From assembly GCA_012838875.1 (NCBI GenBank), contig DUOL01000149.1, positions 1 through 6,516 of the forward strand: a stretch of 6,516 nucleotides of DNA. Direction: 5' to 3'. The notes beneath the pieces are model-generated. The model did no database searches, was not told the origin of the DNA, and was given only the letters and a program-made list of their open reading frames with translations. Source of the stretch: Bacteroidales bacterium. GTDB taxonomy: Bacteria > Bacteroidota > Bacteroidia > Bacteroidales > WCHB1-69. A program made the translations under genes and the position numbers. This document shows, piece after piece, positions 1-6,516 of the stretch (positions are counted from its first letter, which is position 1; each line of letters starts with the position of its first letter).

Positions 1-694
1 CAACACCTAACAATACCTTAAGTAGCATAGTCGAAAGAGTAACGGCATTTTCTGCCGCCGTAAGTTGTGGGCGTTGATTTTTTAGTTGAACGTCCGAACG
101 CAATGTTTCAAATTCGGAAACCAAGCCCTGATTGTATTTATCCGTAATGATTTTGTGCCGTTCTTCGCTATTCTTGTAAGTCTCTTTGATAACTTTGAGA
201 GCCTCCTGGGTTAATAAAACCGTATAATATGCTTTTTTTACTTCATTAACCAATGAAATTTTTGAGGAACGTGCCGACTCTAATGCCACGGAAACATCTA
301 TTTGAGACAGCTTTAAATTTTGCCACAAAGTAGGTGCGATAAGGGGCAGCGATACATTTATACCCCCTGTATAATTATTGTCAGTCCCTACTTCAATTTC
401 CATTGCTTGTCCTCCAAAACGCATCGTCATAACCTGTTTTTTAATCGTACGATTATAAGTCCCCGCTAACGAAACATCAGGAAAAAGAGATATGATTTGT
501 TCCGTCTTAGCATGTTTTTTTATTTGAATAATCCGATTGGCAATACGCATCGTGGGACTCTCATGAAGAGCCATCTCTATCGCTTGTTGCAAACTAATGG
601 ATACCGAATCTTGACCCGTCTGGGAAAAAAGTGAAAAGTTGAAAAAAAATAAAAGAAAGATTAAAATTGTTATTGGGTTGATTCTTAGCTTCAT
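1..694 (-). CDS. TolC-family outer membrane efflux protein, N-terminal 231 residues (partial, runs off left edge)
   Basis: The reading frame is open from the ATG at 694 to position 1 with no stop, so the C-terminal half is missing; family members are usually about 420-480 residues. An in-frame TGA six codons upstream fixes the start. Residues 1 to about 24 form a signal peptide with a long Leu/Phe core ending in FSQ. The mature part opens with SISLQQAIEMALHESP (32-47), the usual first helix of the OEP/TolC fold. It continues with LFPDVSLAGTYNRT (70-83) and INVSLPLIAPTLW (112-124), which fit strands of the barrel, then long helices containing KKAYYTVLLTQEAL (153-166) and NQGLVSEFETLRSDVQL (188-204). 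That last stretch is a typical TolC repeat signature. Known family role: a trimeric outer-membrane duct that works with a periplasmic adaptor and an RND or ABC pump. The partner genes are not in the window; by inference they lie downstream, past position 1. The substrate cannot be told. It is transcribed divergently from the barrel gene. Confidence 0.93.
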   Translation of the reverse strand, partial: MKLRINPITILIFLLFFFNFSLFSQTGQDSVSISLQQAIEMALHESPTMRIANRIIQIKKHAKTEQIISLFPDVSLAGTYNRTIKKQVMTMRFGGQAMEIEVGTDNNYTGGINVSLPLIAPTLWQNLKLSQIDVSVALESARSSKISLVNEVKKAYYTVLLTQEALKVIKETYKNSEERHKIITDKYNQGLVSEFETLRSDVQLKNQRPQLTAAENAVTLSTMLLKVLLGV

Positions 695-852
695 ATAACC
701 GTTTTTAGTTCAAAAATTTATGGACGCATAATCATTTTTGGAGAATAAAACAATAGGTTAACTATCAATCTTTTTGTAAGTTAAGATTATAAATTTCTAT
801 ATGTTAACGAATAAAATATAAAGATATTTTGTATAAATTTACTATTTATTGC

Positions 853-866
853 ATTGTTAGAACAAT
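853..866. repeat. Perfect inverted repeat (6-bp arms, 2-bp spacer) over the -33 element; possible operator
   Basis: ATTGTT (853-858) and AACAAT (861-866) are exact reverse complements separated by AG. The dyad covers the TTG of the candidate -33 element, where a dimeric DNA-binding regulator could block or help RNA polymerase. That role is inference; in DNA this A/T-rich a short dyad can also arise by chance. Confidence 0.35.
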
Positions 867-882
867 AATTAGTGTAATTTTG
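854..882 (+). promoter_or_regulatory. Candidate Bacteroidota-type promoter for the outer-membrane barrel gene
   Basis: TAATTTTG at 875-882 is an exact match to the Bacteroidota -7 consensus TAnnTTTG. TTG at 854-856 sits 18 nt upstream as a -33 element, within the known spacing for sigma-ABfA-type promoters. Transcription would start near 889, giving a leader of about 40 nt before the ATG at 929. The rest of the 695-928 region is A/T-rich. I see no riboswitch or second convincing promoter there. A promoter for the divergent TolC-family gene must lie in the same region, but no clean match was found. Confidence 0.6.
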
Positions 883-928
883 TAATTTAATATAGAATAG
901 ATGTTTTTTAATATTAATTTTTTAGTTT

Positions 929-1636
929 ATGAAAGTCAAGTTTTTTTCCGTTTTATTATCCATAATATTCGTTAGCTCATCTCTCTATTCTCAAGATGAT
1001 GTAGGAGGTTTTGGAAAACGTGTCGTACTTGGTTTTACGGTTGGGACGGGAGCAGACTGGTTGTCGTCTCACAATGAAAAATTTTTACCGAATGGCGGGT
1101 ATGCAAATTTACGATACGGGGTTACGGTAGATGTCAATTTTACAGAAGCTCAAAATTACTATTTTACTACGGGCTTAACGTTTCAACATTTAGGAGGAAA
1201 ATATAAATTTAACCGAGTAGTCCTAGACCCGAATGCAGATATGGTTGATGTTATTAATAATCGTTTATATCGTACAATATATTTAACTATCCCTACAGGA
1301 GTGAAATTAAAAACTCCCGAATTTAATCATTTTGTTTTTGGAGTCAATTTCGGTTTTTATCATAGCATTCGTCTCTCTTCACGAATTGTCGATAAATATG
1401 AAATGGGAAAAACGAAATTACAGCATAAAACCCCTAACTATAATAAAAGTTGCGCCATTTTTAGAGAAGCCGGTTTTATGGGTATTGGCGGAGAGTACAT
1501 TATTAAAGGTGATTTTAGAGCCCACCTTTATGTAAACTATGCCTATACTTTTACCAATTACTTTTCTATGAGAAATGAGATAGGAGAAAAAGGAAATTTA
1601 CATAGCTTGGAGGTTGTAGCGGGTTTTAATTTTTAA
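929..1636 (+). CDS. Secreted protein, probable outer-membrane beta-barrel (235 aa), function unknown
   Basis: Residues 1 to about 21 are a signal peptide (MKVKFF, then a hydrophobic core, ending SSSLYSQ). There is no lipobox Cys, so it is not a lipoprotein. The mature part has many alternating hydrophobic/polar strands with aromatic ends and Gly turns, for example YFTTGLTFQHLGGKYKF (78-94), YLTIPTGVKLKT (118-129), HFVFGVNFGFYHSIRL (134-149) and AHLYVNYAYTFTNYF (198-212). It ends in VVAGFNF; a final Phe is the usual outer-membrane barrel C-terminal signal. Size and pattern fit a small eight-strand barrel of the OMP_b-brl/PorT-like type common in Bacteroidota. I do not recognise a specific subfamily, and nothing marks it as true PorT. 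An in-frame TAG two codons upstream (923-925) makes the ATG at 929 the only likely start. No Shine-Dalgarno is seen, as is normal in this phylum. It is divergent from the TolC-family gene and convergent with polA, overlapping the polA stop by 4 bp. Confidence 0.75.
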   Translation: MKVKFFSVLLSIIFVSSSLYSQDDVGGFGKRVVLGFTVGTGADWLSSHNEKFLPNGGYANLRYGVTVDVNFTEAQNYYFTTGLTFQHLGGKYKFNRVVLDPNADMVDVINNRLYRTIYLTIPTGVKLKTPEFNHFVFGVNFGFYHSIRLSSRIVDKYEMGKTKLQHKTPNYNKSCAIFREAGFMGIGGEYIIKGDFRAHLYVNYAYTFTNYFSMRNEIGEKGNLHSLEVVAGFNF

Positions 1637-4356
1637 TGTGCATCGTACCAACTTTTTCCAAAATTAATATCTACCTTTAAAGGAACGCGTAAAGTTAGCG
1701 CTCCTACCATAGTGCTACGAATAAGCGAAGTGGCTTTCTCAATCTCTTCTTTAGGAACTTCAAATACAAGCTCATCATGTACTTGTAGCAACATTCGCGT
1801 TTTCATATTCTCCTCTTTCAATCTTCTGTAAATATTAATCATCGCAATTTTGATTAAATCCGCCGCACTACCTTGTATAGGTGCGTTAATGGCATTTCGT
1901 TCGGACGCCTTACGTACTACGGCATTTTGCGAATTTATCTCGCGGATATATCTCCGCCTCCCTAATAAAGTCTCTACATAACCGTTTCCCTTCGCAAATT
2001 CAATGGTCTGTGATAAATAGGAAGAGAGAGCCGGAAAACTTCGATAATATTCATTAATTAAATCTATTGCCACTCTTTGAGGCACCCTTAGTCTATCAGC
2101 TAAACCAAAAGCTGAAATCCCATATATTATGCCAAAGTTGACGGTCTTGGCTTGCCGCCGCATCTCGTCCGTTACTTGACCGACAGGAATGTTGTAAATG
2201 TGAGACGCCGTAACGGCATGAATATCTTCATCATTATTGAAAGAAGTTATCATATTCTCGTCTCCACTGATAGAAGCAATAATTCGTAACTCTATTTGCG
2301 AATAATCAGCCGACAAAATTACCCAATCCTTATCGGACGCCACAAAAGCTTTACGAACCTCTTTGCCTCGTTGGGTGCGAATAGGAATATTTTGTAAATT
2401 CGGATTGACCGAACTTAACCGACCGGTTGAGGTAACGGTCTGATTAAAAGTAGTATGTATTTTTTTTGTCTTCGGATTAACTAAAAGTGGCAATGCATCG
2501 ATATAAGTCGATTTGAGCTTGGTCAATGAGCGATATTCAAGTATTAACCGAACAATAGGATGTTTATCTACCAATTTCGATAAAACCTCTTCCCCTGTTT
2601 GATACTGCTTGGTCTTTGTCAGTTTTGCGTTTTTAATAATCTGTAAATCCTCAAATAATACCTCCCCTAACTGTTTTGGCGAGGTGATGTTAAACTCTTT
2701 CCCCGCCAATTCAAAAATTTCTTTCTCCAATTTTGATATCTCTTCGCTCAACTCTTTTTCATTTTCAGCAAGAACATTGGTGTCGAAAGTTATTCCATGA
2801 AACTCCATGGATGCCAACACTTCCGCAAGAGGAATTTCGATATTTGAAAATAGAGAAACCGTGTTTGTTTTCTCCAATTCATCAGCCAAAATAGGATGTA
2901 ATTTTTTGAAAACGGCAATTCTTTCCCCTGCAATATCTGTTAAAGTCTGTTTCGGAAGTGCCGTAGTGATTTCTTTTTTGTCAAAGGTTATCATGGAATA
3001 TTCGAGATAATTCTCGGCTAAAACTTTCAATTGATGCCTCTTTTCGGGTTGAATAACATAATGAGCTATGAGAATATCAAAAAAAGTAACCTTTGACTTA
3101 ATCTTTAAAATTTTAAAATATTGATAAAAGTTCTTACAATTGTAAGTAACGACTGTACGGTTGTTTTCAAAAATAAATTGTAGAATCTTTTTGTAATTCT
3201 CTTCTCTATTTTCCAAAAAATGATAGTAAATAGGGGAATCCTTAGTTGAAAATGCAAATCCGGTCATCTTTTCATCGGCAAATATCCAATTAAAATAGAG
3301 TTGTGTGGAATCTTTTATGTTGTTAGTTATTAGGTCATTATAATTGTCGATTTGTTGAAATGTGAGAGAGATATCCTTAAAGGTTTTAAATAGTTGAGGT
3401 ATATCTTCTATCTCTTTTTGAGGCGTGCTGAAAAGGTCATTTTCTACTTTTTTTTCTTGTTTTTGGGCTGAGTTTTGGAAATCTTTTGTTACGCGTTGCG
3501 ATAAACTCTTAAATTCCAATTCATTGAAAATAGGCAACAGTTTTTTTAAATCGGGACCGCTATAAATCATCTCCTCAAAATTAAAGGCGATAGGAACATC
3601 TAAAATGATGGTTGCTAACATTTTAGAAAGGAACGCCTGTTCCTGATGCTCTTTAAGCGTCTCTTGCAATTTGGCACTCTCAACCTTTTCAAGTTGCTGA
3701 TAGATGCTTTCAATAGAACCGAACTCTTTAATCAATTTTTTAGCTCGTACTTCTCCGATACTCGGTACCCCCGGAATATTGTCGGAGCTATCCCCCCACA
3801 ACCCCAAAATGTCAATAAGTTGTTCGGGCTCTTTAATTTCATACTGCGAACAGATTTCTTTTACGCCGAGAATTTCCGACTTTTTCCCGAATTTGGCAGG
3901 TTTATAGATGAAAATGTTTTCGGAAACCAACTGTCCGTAGTCTTTATCAGAGGTCATCATAAAGACTTTATAGCCGTCCGCTTCGGCATTTTTGGCGAGA
4001 GTTCCGATAATATCATCTGCTTCGTAGCCGTCTAACGCTAAAATTGGAATTCGAAACGCTTCGAGAATCTCTTTAATGTAAGGAATTGCCTCAATAATAC
4101 CCTCCGGCGTAGCATCACGGTGTGCTTTGTACGCCTCGAAATCGGCGTGCCGTACGGTAGGGGCGCCCGTGTCAAAGGCAACCGCTATGTGCGTTGGACT
4201 CTCGCTTTTAATGACATCAAGTAACGTATTGGTGAATCCTAAAATTGCCGATGTGTTAAATCCTTTCGAGGTGTAACGCGGCGACTTGATGAAAGCATAA
4301 TAAGCCCTATAAATTAATGCCATCGCGTCTAATAAAAATAATTTTTTCTTATTCAT
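1633..4356 (-). CDS. polA: DNA polymerase I, with a degenerate 3'-5' exonuclease domain
   Basis: This 907-residue protein has all three Pol I domains and fills gaps and removes RNA primers in repair and lagging-strand synthesis. The 5' nuclease (about 1-290) looks intact: D10, D62, YEADD (111-115), TSDKD with D137/D139, and the helix-hairpin-helix stretch from GLWGDSSDNIPG (185-196) with D189/D192. The polymerase domain (about 500-907) also looks intact: TGRLSS (644-649), motif A DYSQIELR (684-691, catalytic D684), motif B RRQAKTVNFGIIYG (733-746, with R733, K737, F741, Y745) and motif C QVHDELVFEV (858-867, D861/E862). The middle 3'-5' exonuclease region (about 320-500) keeps its rough length but lacks the acidic metal ligands, so proofreading is probably lost (inference). 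The start is firm: the in-frame TAA of ygiQ lies just upstream with only this ATG between. It follows ygiQ by 30 bp, probably in one transcript, and its stop overlaps the convergent barrel gene. Confidence 0.98.
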   Translation of the reverse strand: MNKKKLFLLDAMALIYRAYYAFIKSPRYTSKGFNTSAILGFTNTLLDVIKSESPTHIAVAFDTGAPTVRHADFEAYKAHRDATPEGIIEAIPYIKEILEAFRIPILALDGYEADDIIGTLAKNAEADGYKVFMMTSDKDYGQLVSENIFIYKPAKFGKKSEILGVKEICSQYEIKEPEQLIDILGLWGDSSDNIPGVPSIGEVRAKKLIKEFGSIESIYQQLEKVESAKLQETLKEHQEQAFLSKMLATIILDVPIAFNFEEMIYSGPDLKKLLPIFNELEFKSLSQRVTKDFQNSAQKQEKKVENDLFSTPQKEIEDIPQLFKTFKDISLTFQQIDNYNDLITNNIKDSTQLYFNWIFADEKMTGFAFSTKDSPIYYHFLENREENYKKILQFIFENNRTVVTYNCKNFYQYFKILKIKSKVTFFDILIAHYVIQPEKRHQLKVLAENYLEYSMITFDKKEITTALPKQTLTDIAGERIAVFKKLHPILADELEKTNTVSLFSNIEIPLAEVLASMEFHGITFDTNVLAENEKELSEEISKLEKEIFELAGKEFNITSPKQLGEVLFEDLQIIKNAKLTKTKQYQTGEEVLSKLVDKHPIVRLILEYRSLTKLKSTYIDALPLLVNPKTKKIHTTFNQTVTSTGRLSSVNPNLQNIPIRTQRGKEVRKAFVASDKDWVILSADYSQIELRIIASISGDENMITSFNNDEDIHAVTASHIYNIPVGQVTDEMRRQAKTVNFGIIYGISAFGLADRLRVPQRVAIDLINEYYRSFPALSSYLSQTIEFAKGNGYVETLLGRRRYIREINSQNAVVRKASERNAINAPIQGSAADLIKIAMINIYRRLKEENMKTRMLLQVHDELVFEVPKEEIEKATSLIRSTMVGALTLRVPLKVDINFGKSWYDAH

Positions 4357-4386
4357 TATTATATTGATATTAAAGTAGTTCCAAAT

Positions 4387-6138
4387 TTATCTTTTAAAAA
4401 AGAACTTTTTTTGTTCTCTCTTTTCTTCCAGCGTCCTTGCTACGTAAACCTTTTCATTTGTATAAGGGTCGTACCCTAAATAGTACATTGCCGTTGAGTA
4501 AGTCATCGGTGTGGGCGTGAAATCTTGCACCTGCTCCGTTAAAAGATGCGCCTTACTCGTTAACCGTGCTAATTTCTTCATATCCTCTATCGTGCAAGCA
4601 GGGTGAGCGGAAATAAAATAGGGTATTAATTGTTGCTTTTTCCCCACAACGGCATTATAACTATTAAATTTCTTTAAAAATAGTAAAAATTTCTCGTATG
4701 AGGGCTTACGCATTTTTTCTAAAACTTTTATAGAAGTATGTTCCGGAGCAACCTTTAATCGCCCGGAAACGTGCTTCTCTACGAGTCGTCTGAAATATCT
4801 GTCTATTCCATTTCTTTCGTTAACCTCTTGATTGTCAGTTAAAAGCATGTCATATCGAATGCCACTGCCAATAGTTACCTTTTTTACTCCCGAAATTTTA
4901 GCAACCTTCTCGTAAAGCGAGAGGAGTGGTAAGTGGTTGTATTGCAAATTCTTACATATCGTTGGAAAAATACAAGAACTTTTTTTACACTTCTTGCATA
5001 ACGCTCTATCTTTTCCTCCCATTTTGTACATATTTGCCGAAGGTCCTCCAAGATCAGTGATATGTCCCTTGAAATAGGGACGTTGCGTTAATAACTTCAC
5101 CTCTTTAAGTATCGACTCCTCGGAACGCGAACTGATAAATTTTCCTTGATGGGCTGAAATAGCACAAAAACTACACCCGCCAAAACAACCGCGATGCGTA
5201 GTAATCGAGTTTTTAATCATCTCATAAGCCGCAATTGCCCCTCGCTTAGCATATTTGTAATGAGGAAGATAACTCATGCTCTCAAAAGTCGACAAATCTT
5301 CCGTCTCTTTCTCCGAAAGTGGTGGGTAGGGCGGATTAACCACGACATACTGATGATTATACGGTTGAATTAACGTTTTCGGGTGAACTTTGTTAGACTC
5401 TTCTTCAAAAAGTGCAAAGTTCTCACCGTAAAAACGTTTATTCTCCTTCTCCTTTTCAAAACTATGCAAAATAAGATGATTGTGAGTAGACGAGATTATT
5501 TCGGAATCTTCCGTAACGTACGCTATTTGCGGGAATTGGAATAACTTGTTACGCCAATTCTCCTCGCTTCTTAGCAGTTCAGCTAAGGCTAAAATGGGCT
5601 TTTCCCCCATTCCGTAAACTAAAATATCGGCATTTGATTCAATCAATATCGAAGGTTTTAGTTGGTCGCTCCAATAGTCGTAATGCGAAAGCCTTCTCAT
5701 AGAGGCTTCGATTCCTCCAAGTATCACGGGCGTGGAAGGAAAGAGTTCTTTGACAATTTTCGCATAAACGGTCGTGGCGTAATCGGGACGGAATCCCGTA
5801 GCGCCGCCGGGCGTATATGCATCTTGACTTCGCAATCTTTTGGTCGCCGTATAGTGATTCACCATCGAATCCATATTCCCGGAGGTGATTCCAAAAAAGA
5901 GCTTCGGAACTCCCAATTTTTTAAAATCGCGCAAATCGTCCTGCCAATTTGGTTGAGGTACAATAGCTACCTTATAGCCGTAATTACTTAATAATCTGCC
6001 AATTACGGCAACGCCAAAGGATGGATGGTCTACGTACGCGTCCCCGGAAATAAGAATAACGTCAAGTTGTTCCCAACCTAACGCCTTCACCTCTTTCAAG
6101 GTCGTGGGTAGAAAATCAATGTTCCGATGGCTTTTCAT
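4387..6138 (-). CDS. ygiQ: YgiQ family radical SAM protein (UPF0313)
   Basis: Counted from the ATG at 6138 the protein has 583 residues. It opens with FLPTT (9-13) and ISGDAYVDHPSFG (30-42), the hallmark N-terminal domain of YgiQ. The radical SAM core contains RGCFGGCSFC (316-325), whose C318, C322 and C325 form the CxxxCxxC ligand set of the [4Fe-4S] cluster that cleaves S-adenosylmethionine. A second Cys group, C381, C384, C389 and C395 in CKKCKKSSCIFPTIC, is also a family trait and may bind metal. VAPEHTS (463-469) and DFTPTPMTYSTAMYY (539-553) are further conserved segments. The substrate of the family is not known to me. An alternative start is the in-frame TTG at 6168, which would add 10 residues and overlap ispG by 17 bp; I prefer the ATG because it starts close to the conserved region and leaves a 13-bp gap after ispG. 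The C-terminus stops at KKFFFKR, earlier than the homologues I recall. It sits between ispG and polA on the same strand. Confidence 0.96.
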   Translation of the reverse strand: MKSHRNIDFLPTTLKEVKALGWEQLDVILISGDAYVDHPSFGVAVIGRLLSNYGYKVAIVPQPNWQDDLRDFKKLGVPKLFFGITSGNMDSMVNHYTATKRLRSQDAYTPGGATGFRPDYATTVYAKIVKELFPSTPVILGGIEASMRRLSHYDYWSDQLKPSILIESNADILVYGMGEKPILALAELLRSEENWRNKLFQFPQIAYVTEDSEIISSTHNHLILHSFEKEKENKRFYGENFALFEEESNKVHPKTLIQPYNHQYVVVNPPYPPLSEKETEDLSTFESMSYLPHYKYAKRGAIAAYEMIKNSITTHRGCFGGCSFCAISAHQGKFISSRSEESILKEVKLLTQRPYFKGHITDLGGPSANMYKMGGKDRALCKKCKKSSCIFPTICKNLQYNHLPLLSLYEKVAKISGVKKVTIGSGIRYDMLLTDNQEVNERNGIDRYFRRLVEKHVSGRLKVAPEHTSIKVLEKMRKPSYEKFLLFLKKFNSYNAVVGKKQQLIPYFISAHPACTIEDMKKLARLTSKAHLLTEQVQDFTPTPMTYSTAMYYLGYDPYTNEKVYVARTLEEKREQKKFFFKR

Positions 6139-6151
6139 CTCTTTATCTATT

Positions 6152-6516
6152 TTAAAACTCCCCTCCAAAATTCTTCTTTTCCAAAAGAATCTTTTTTTCT
6201 AATAATTGCAATGCCTCCTCCATGGGTAAACTTTTAGAAATCGCCTGCTTCCCCTTATAAACCGCCGCTCTATCTTTCCCGTAACCCACAATTCCGTAAT
6301 GGGCGTCAGCCATCTCCCCGGGTCCGTTTACGACACAACCCATAATGCCGATTTTAACCCCTCGAAACGAGGAGAATTTTTCCTTCACGTGAGCAGTAAC
6401 CTTTTCAATATCAAATTGTGTACGCGAACAAGAAGGACAAGAGATAAATTCCGCAAAAAAAATCTTAATGCCAACCGCTTGTAACACAATCTTTTCCATG
6501 TTTTCAATTTCTGCCG
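6152..6516 (-). CDS. ispG: 4-hydroxy-3-methylbut-2-enyl diphosphate synthase, C-terminal part (partial, runs off right edge)
   Basis: Only about the last 120 codons are present; the frame stays open to the right edge. The Met codon at 6499 is internal to the gene, since residues AEIEN precede it in frame. Counting from that Met, the [4Fe-4S] ligands of IspG/GcpE are all visible: C21 and C24 in ISCPSCSRTQFD, C55 in GIMGCVVNGPGE, and E62 in the same motif. The spacing is nearly that of the E. coli enzyme. IspG is cytoplasmic and reductively opens the cyclic diphosphate MEcPP to HMBPP, the next-to-last step of the non-mevalonate isoprenoid pathway, with electrons from flavodoxin or ferredoxin. 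The tail (MADAHYGIVGYG, AVYKGKQAI) resembles Bacteroidota IspG. Many enzymes of this phylum are a long form with an extra middle domain, but that part is outside the window. ygiQ follows after 13 bp, which suggests co-transcription. Confidence 0.97.
   Translation of the reverse strand, partial: AEIENMEKIVLQAVGIKIFFAEFISCPSCSRTQFDIEKVTAHVKEKFSSFRGVKIGIMGCVVNGPGEMADAHYGIVGYGKDRAAVYKGKQAISKSLPMEEALQLLEKKILLEKKNFGGEF

Noticed and set aside
711..718. Possible -7 element for the TolC-family gene on the minus strand (AATTTTTG)
   Set aside because: One mismatch from TAnnTTTG and no TTG at a suitable -33 distance, so the match is too weak in A/T-rich DNA.
757..808. Two copies of GTTAAC (757-762 and 803-808) and two of TATAAATTT (788-796 and 832-840) in the intergenic region
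   Set aside because: Short A/T-rich words with unequal spacing (46 and 44 bp) and no clear relation to a promoter; chance is sufficient.
908..917. Palindrome TTAATATTAA in the leader of the barrel gene
   Set aside because: Consists only of A and T in very A/T-rich DNA, would make a negligible hairpin, and has no other support as a regulatory site.
1332..1535. Second plus-strand frame of 67 codons inside the barrel gene
   Set aside because: It is nested in another frame of a well-supported coding gene, with no start signal or domain.
1674..1683. Palindrome CCTTTAAAGG near the 3' end of polA, considered as a terminator
   Set aside because: It is inside conserved polA codons, has no loop to form a stable hairpin and no T-run after it on either strand.
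2609..3010. Two short plus-strand frames antisense to polA (2609-2800 and 2807-3010)
   Set aside because: Both are opposite the conserved polymerase/exonuclease coding sequence and show no domain.
3646..4035. Plus-strand open frame of 129 codons antisense to polA
   Set aside because: It lies fully opposite the conserved 5' nuclease domain of PolA, has no recognisable domain and no promoter; it is a shadow of polA codon use.
5662..5991. Plus-strand open frame of 109 codons antisense to ygiQ
   Set aside because: It lies opposite the conserved N-terminal half of YgiQ, is rich in Arg/Ser/Ile as expected for an antisense shadow, and shows no family signature.
6299..6484. Plus-strand frame of 61 codons antisense to ispG
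   Set aside because: It lies opposite the conserved iron-sulphur motifs of IspG, so the minus strand is the coding one.

Overview
The window looks like a chromosomal segment from a low-GC member of the Bacteroidota, perhaps Bacteroidales-like. The evidence is a perfect Bacteroidota -7 promoter element (TAnnTTTG type), A/T-rich start regions without recognisable Shine-Dalgarno sequences, signal peptides ending in a '..SQ' cleavage region, and a small outer-membrane barrel ending in a terminal Phe. I cannot name a genus from the sequence alone.

Layout from left to right: (1) On the minus strand, the first 231 codons of a TolC-family outer-membrane efflux protein begin at 694 and run off the left edge. 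(2) An A/T-rich divergent intergenic region of 234 bp (695-928) carries a good candidate promoter for the next gene, with a perfect inverted repeat on its -33 element. (3) On the plus strand, a 235-residue secreted protein that is probably an outer-membrane beta-barrel (929-1636) has no function I can name. (4) On the minus strand, reading right to left, three tightly packed housekeeping genes run as ispG (3' end only), ygiQ (radical SAM) and polA (DNA polymerase I). Gaps are 13 and 30 bp, so they are probably one transcription unit whose promoter lies beyond the right edge. polA and the barrel gene converge and overlap by 4 bp at their stop codons.

The left half is envelope-related (efflux duct and barrel, divergently transcribed). 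The right half is core metabolism and repair: isoprenoid precursor synthesis, a conserved radical SAM enzyme of unknown substrate, and DNA repair/Okazaki-fragment processing. There is no mobile element, CRISPR array, tRNA or rRNA. I did not find a new multi-gene system.

The most notable points are the apparent loss of every catalytic acidic residue of the 3'-5' exonuclease domain in PolA, a YgiQ protein that seems to end early at its C-terminus and probably starts at an internal ATG, and the dyad at the barrel gene's promoter.
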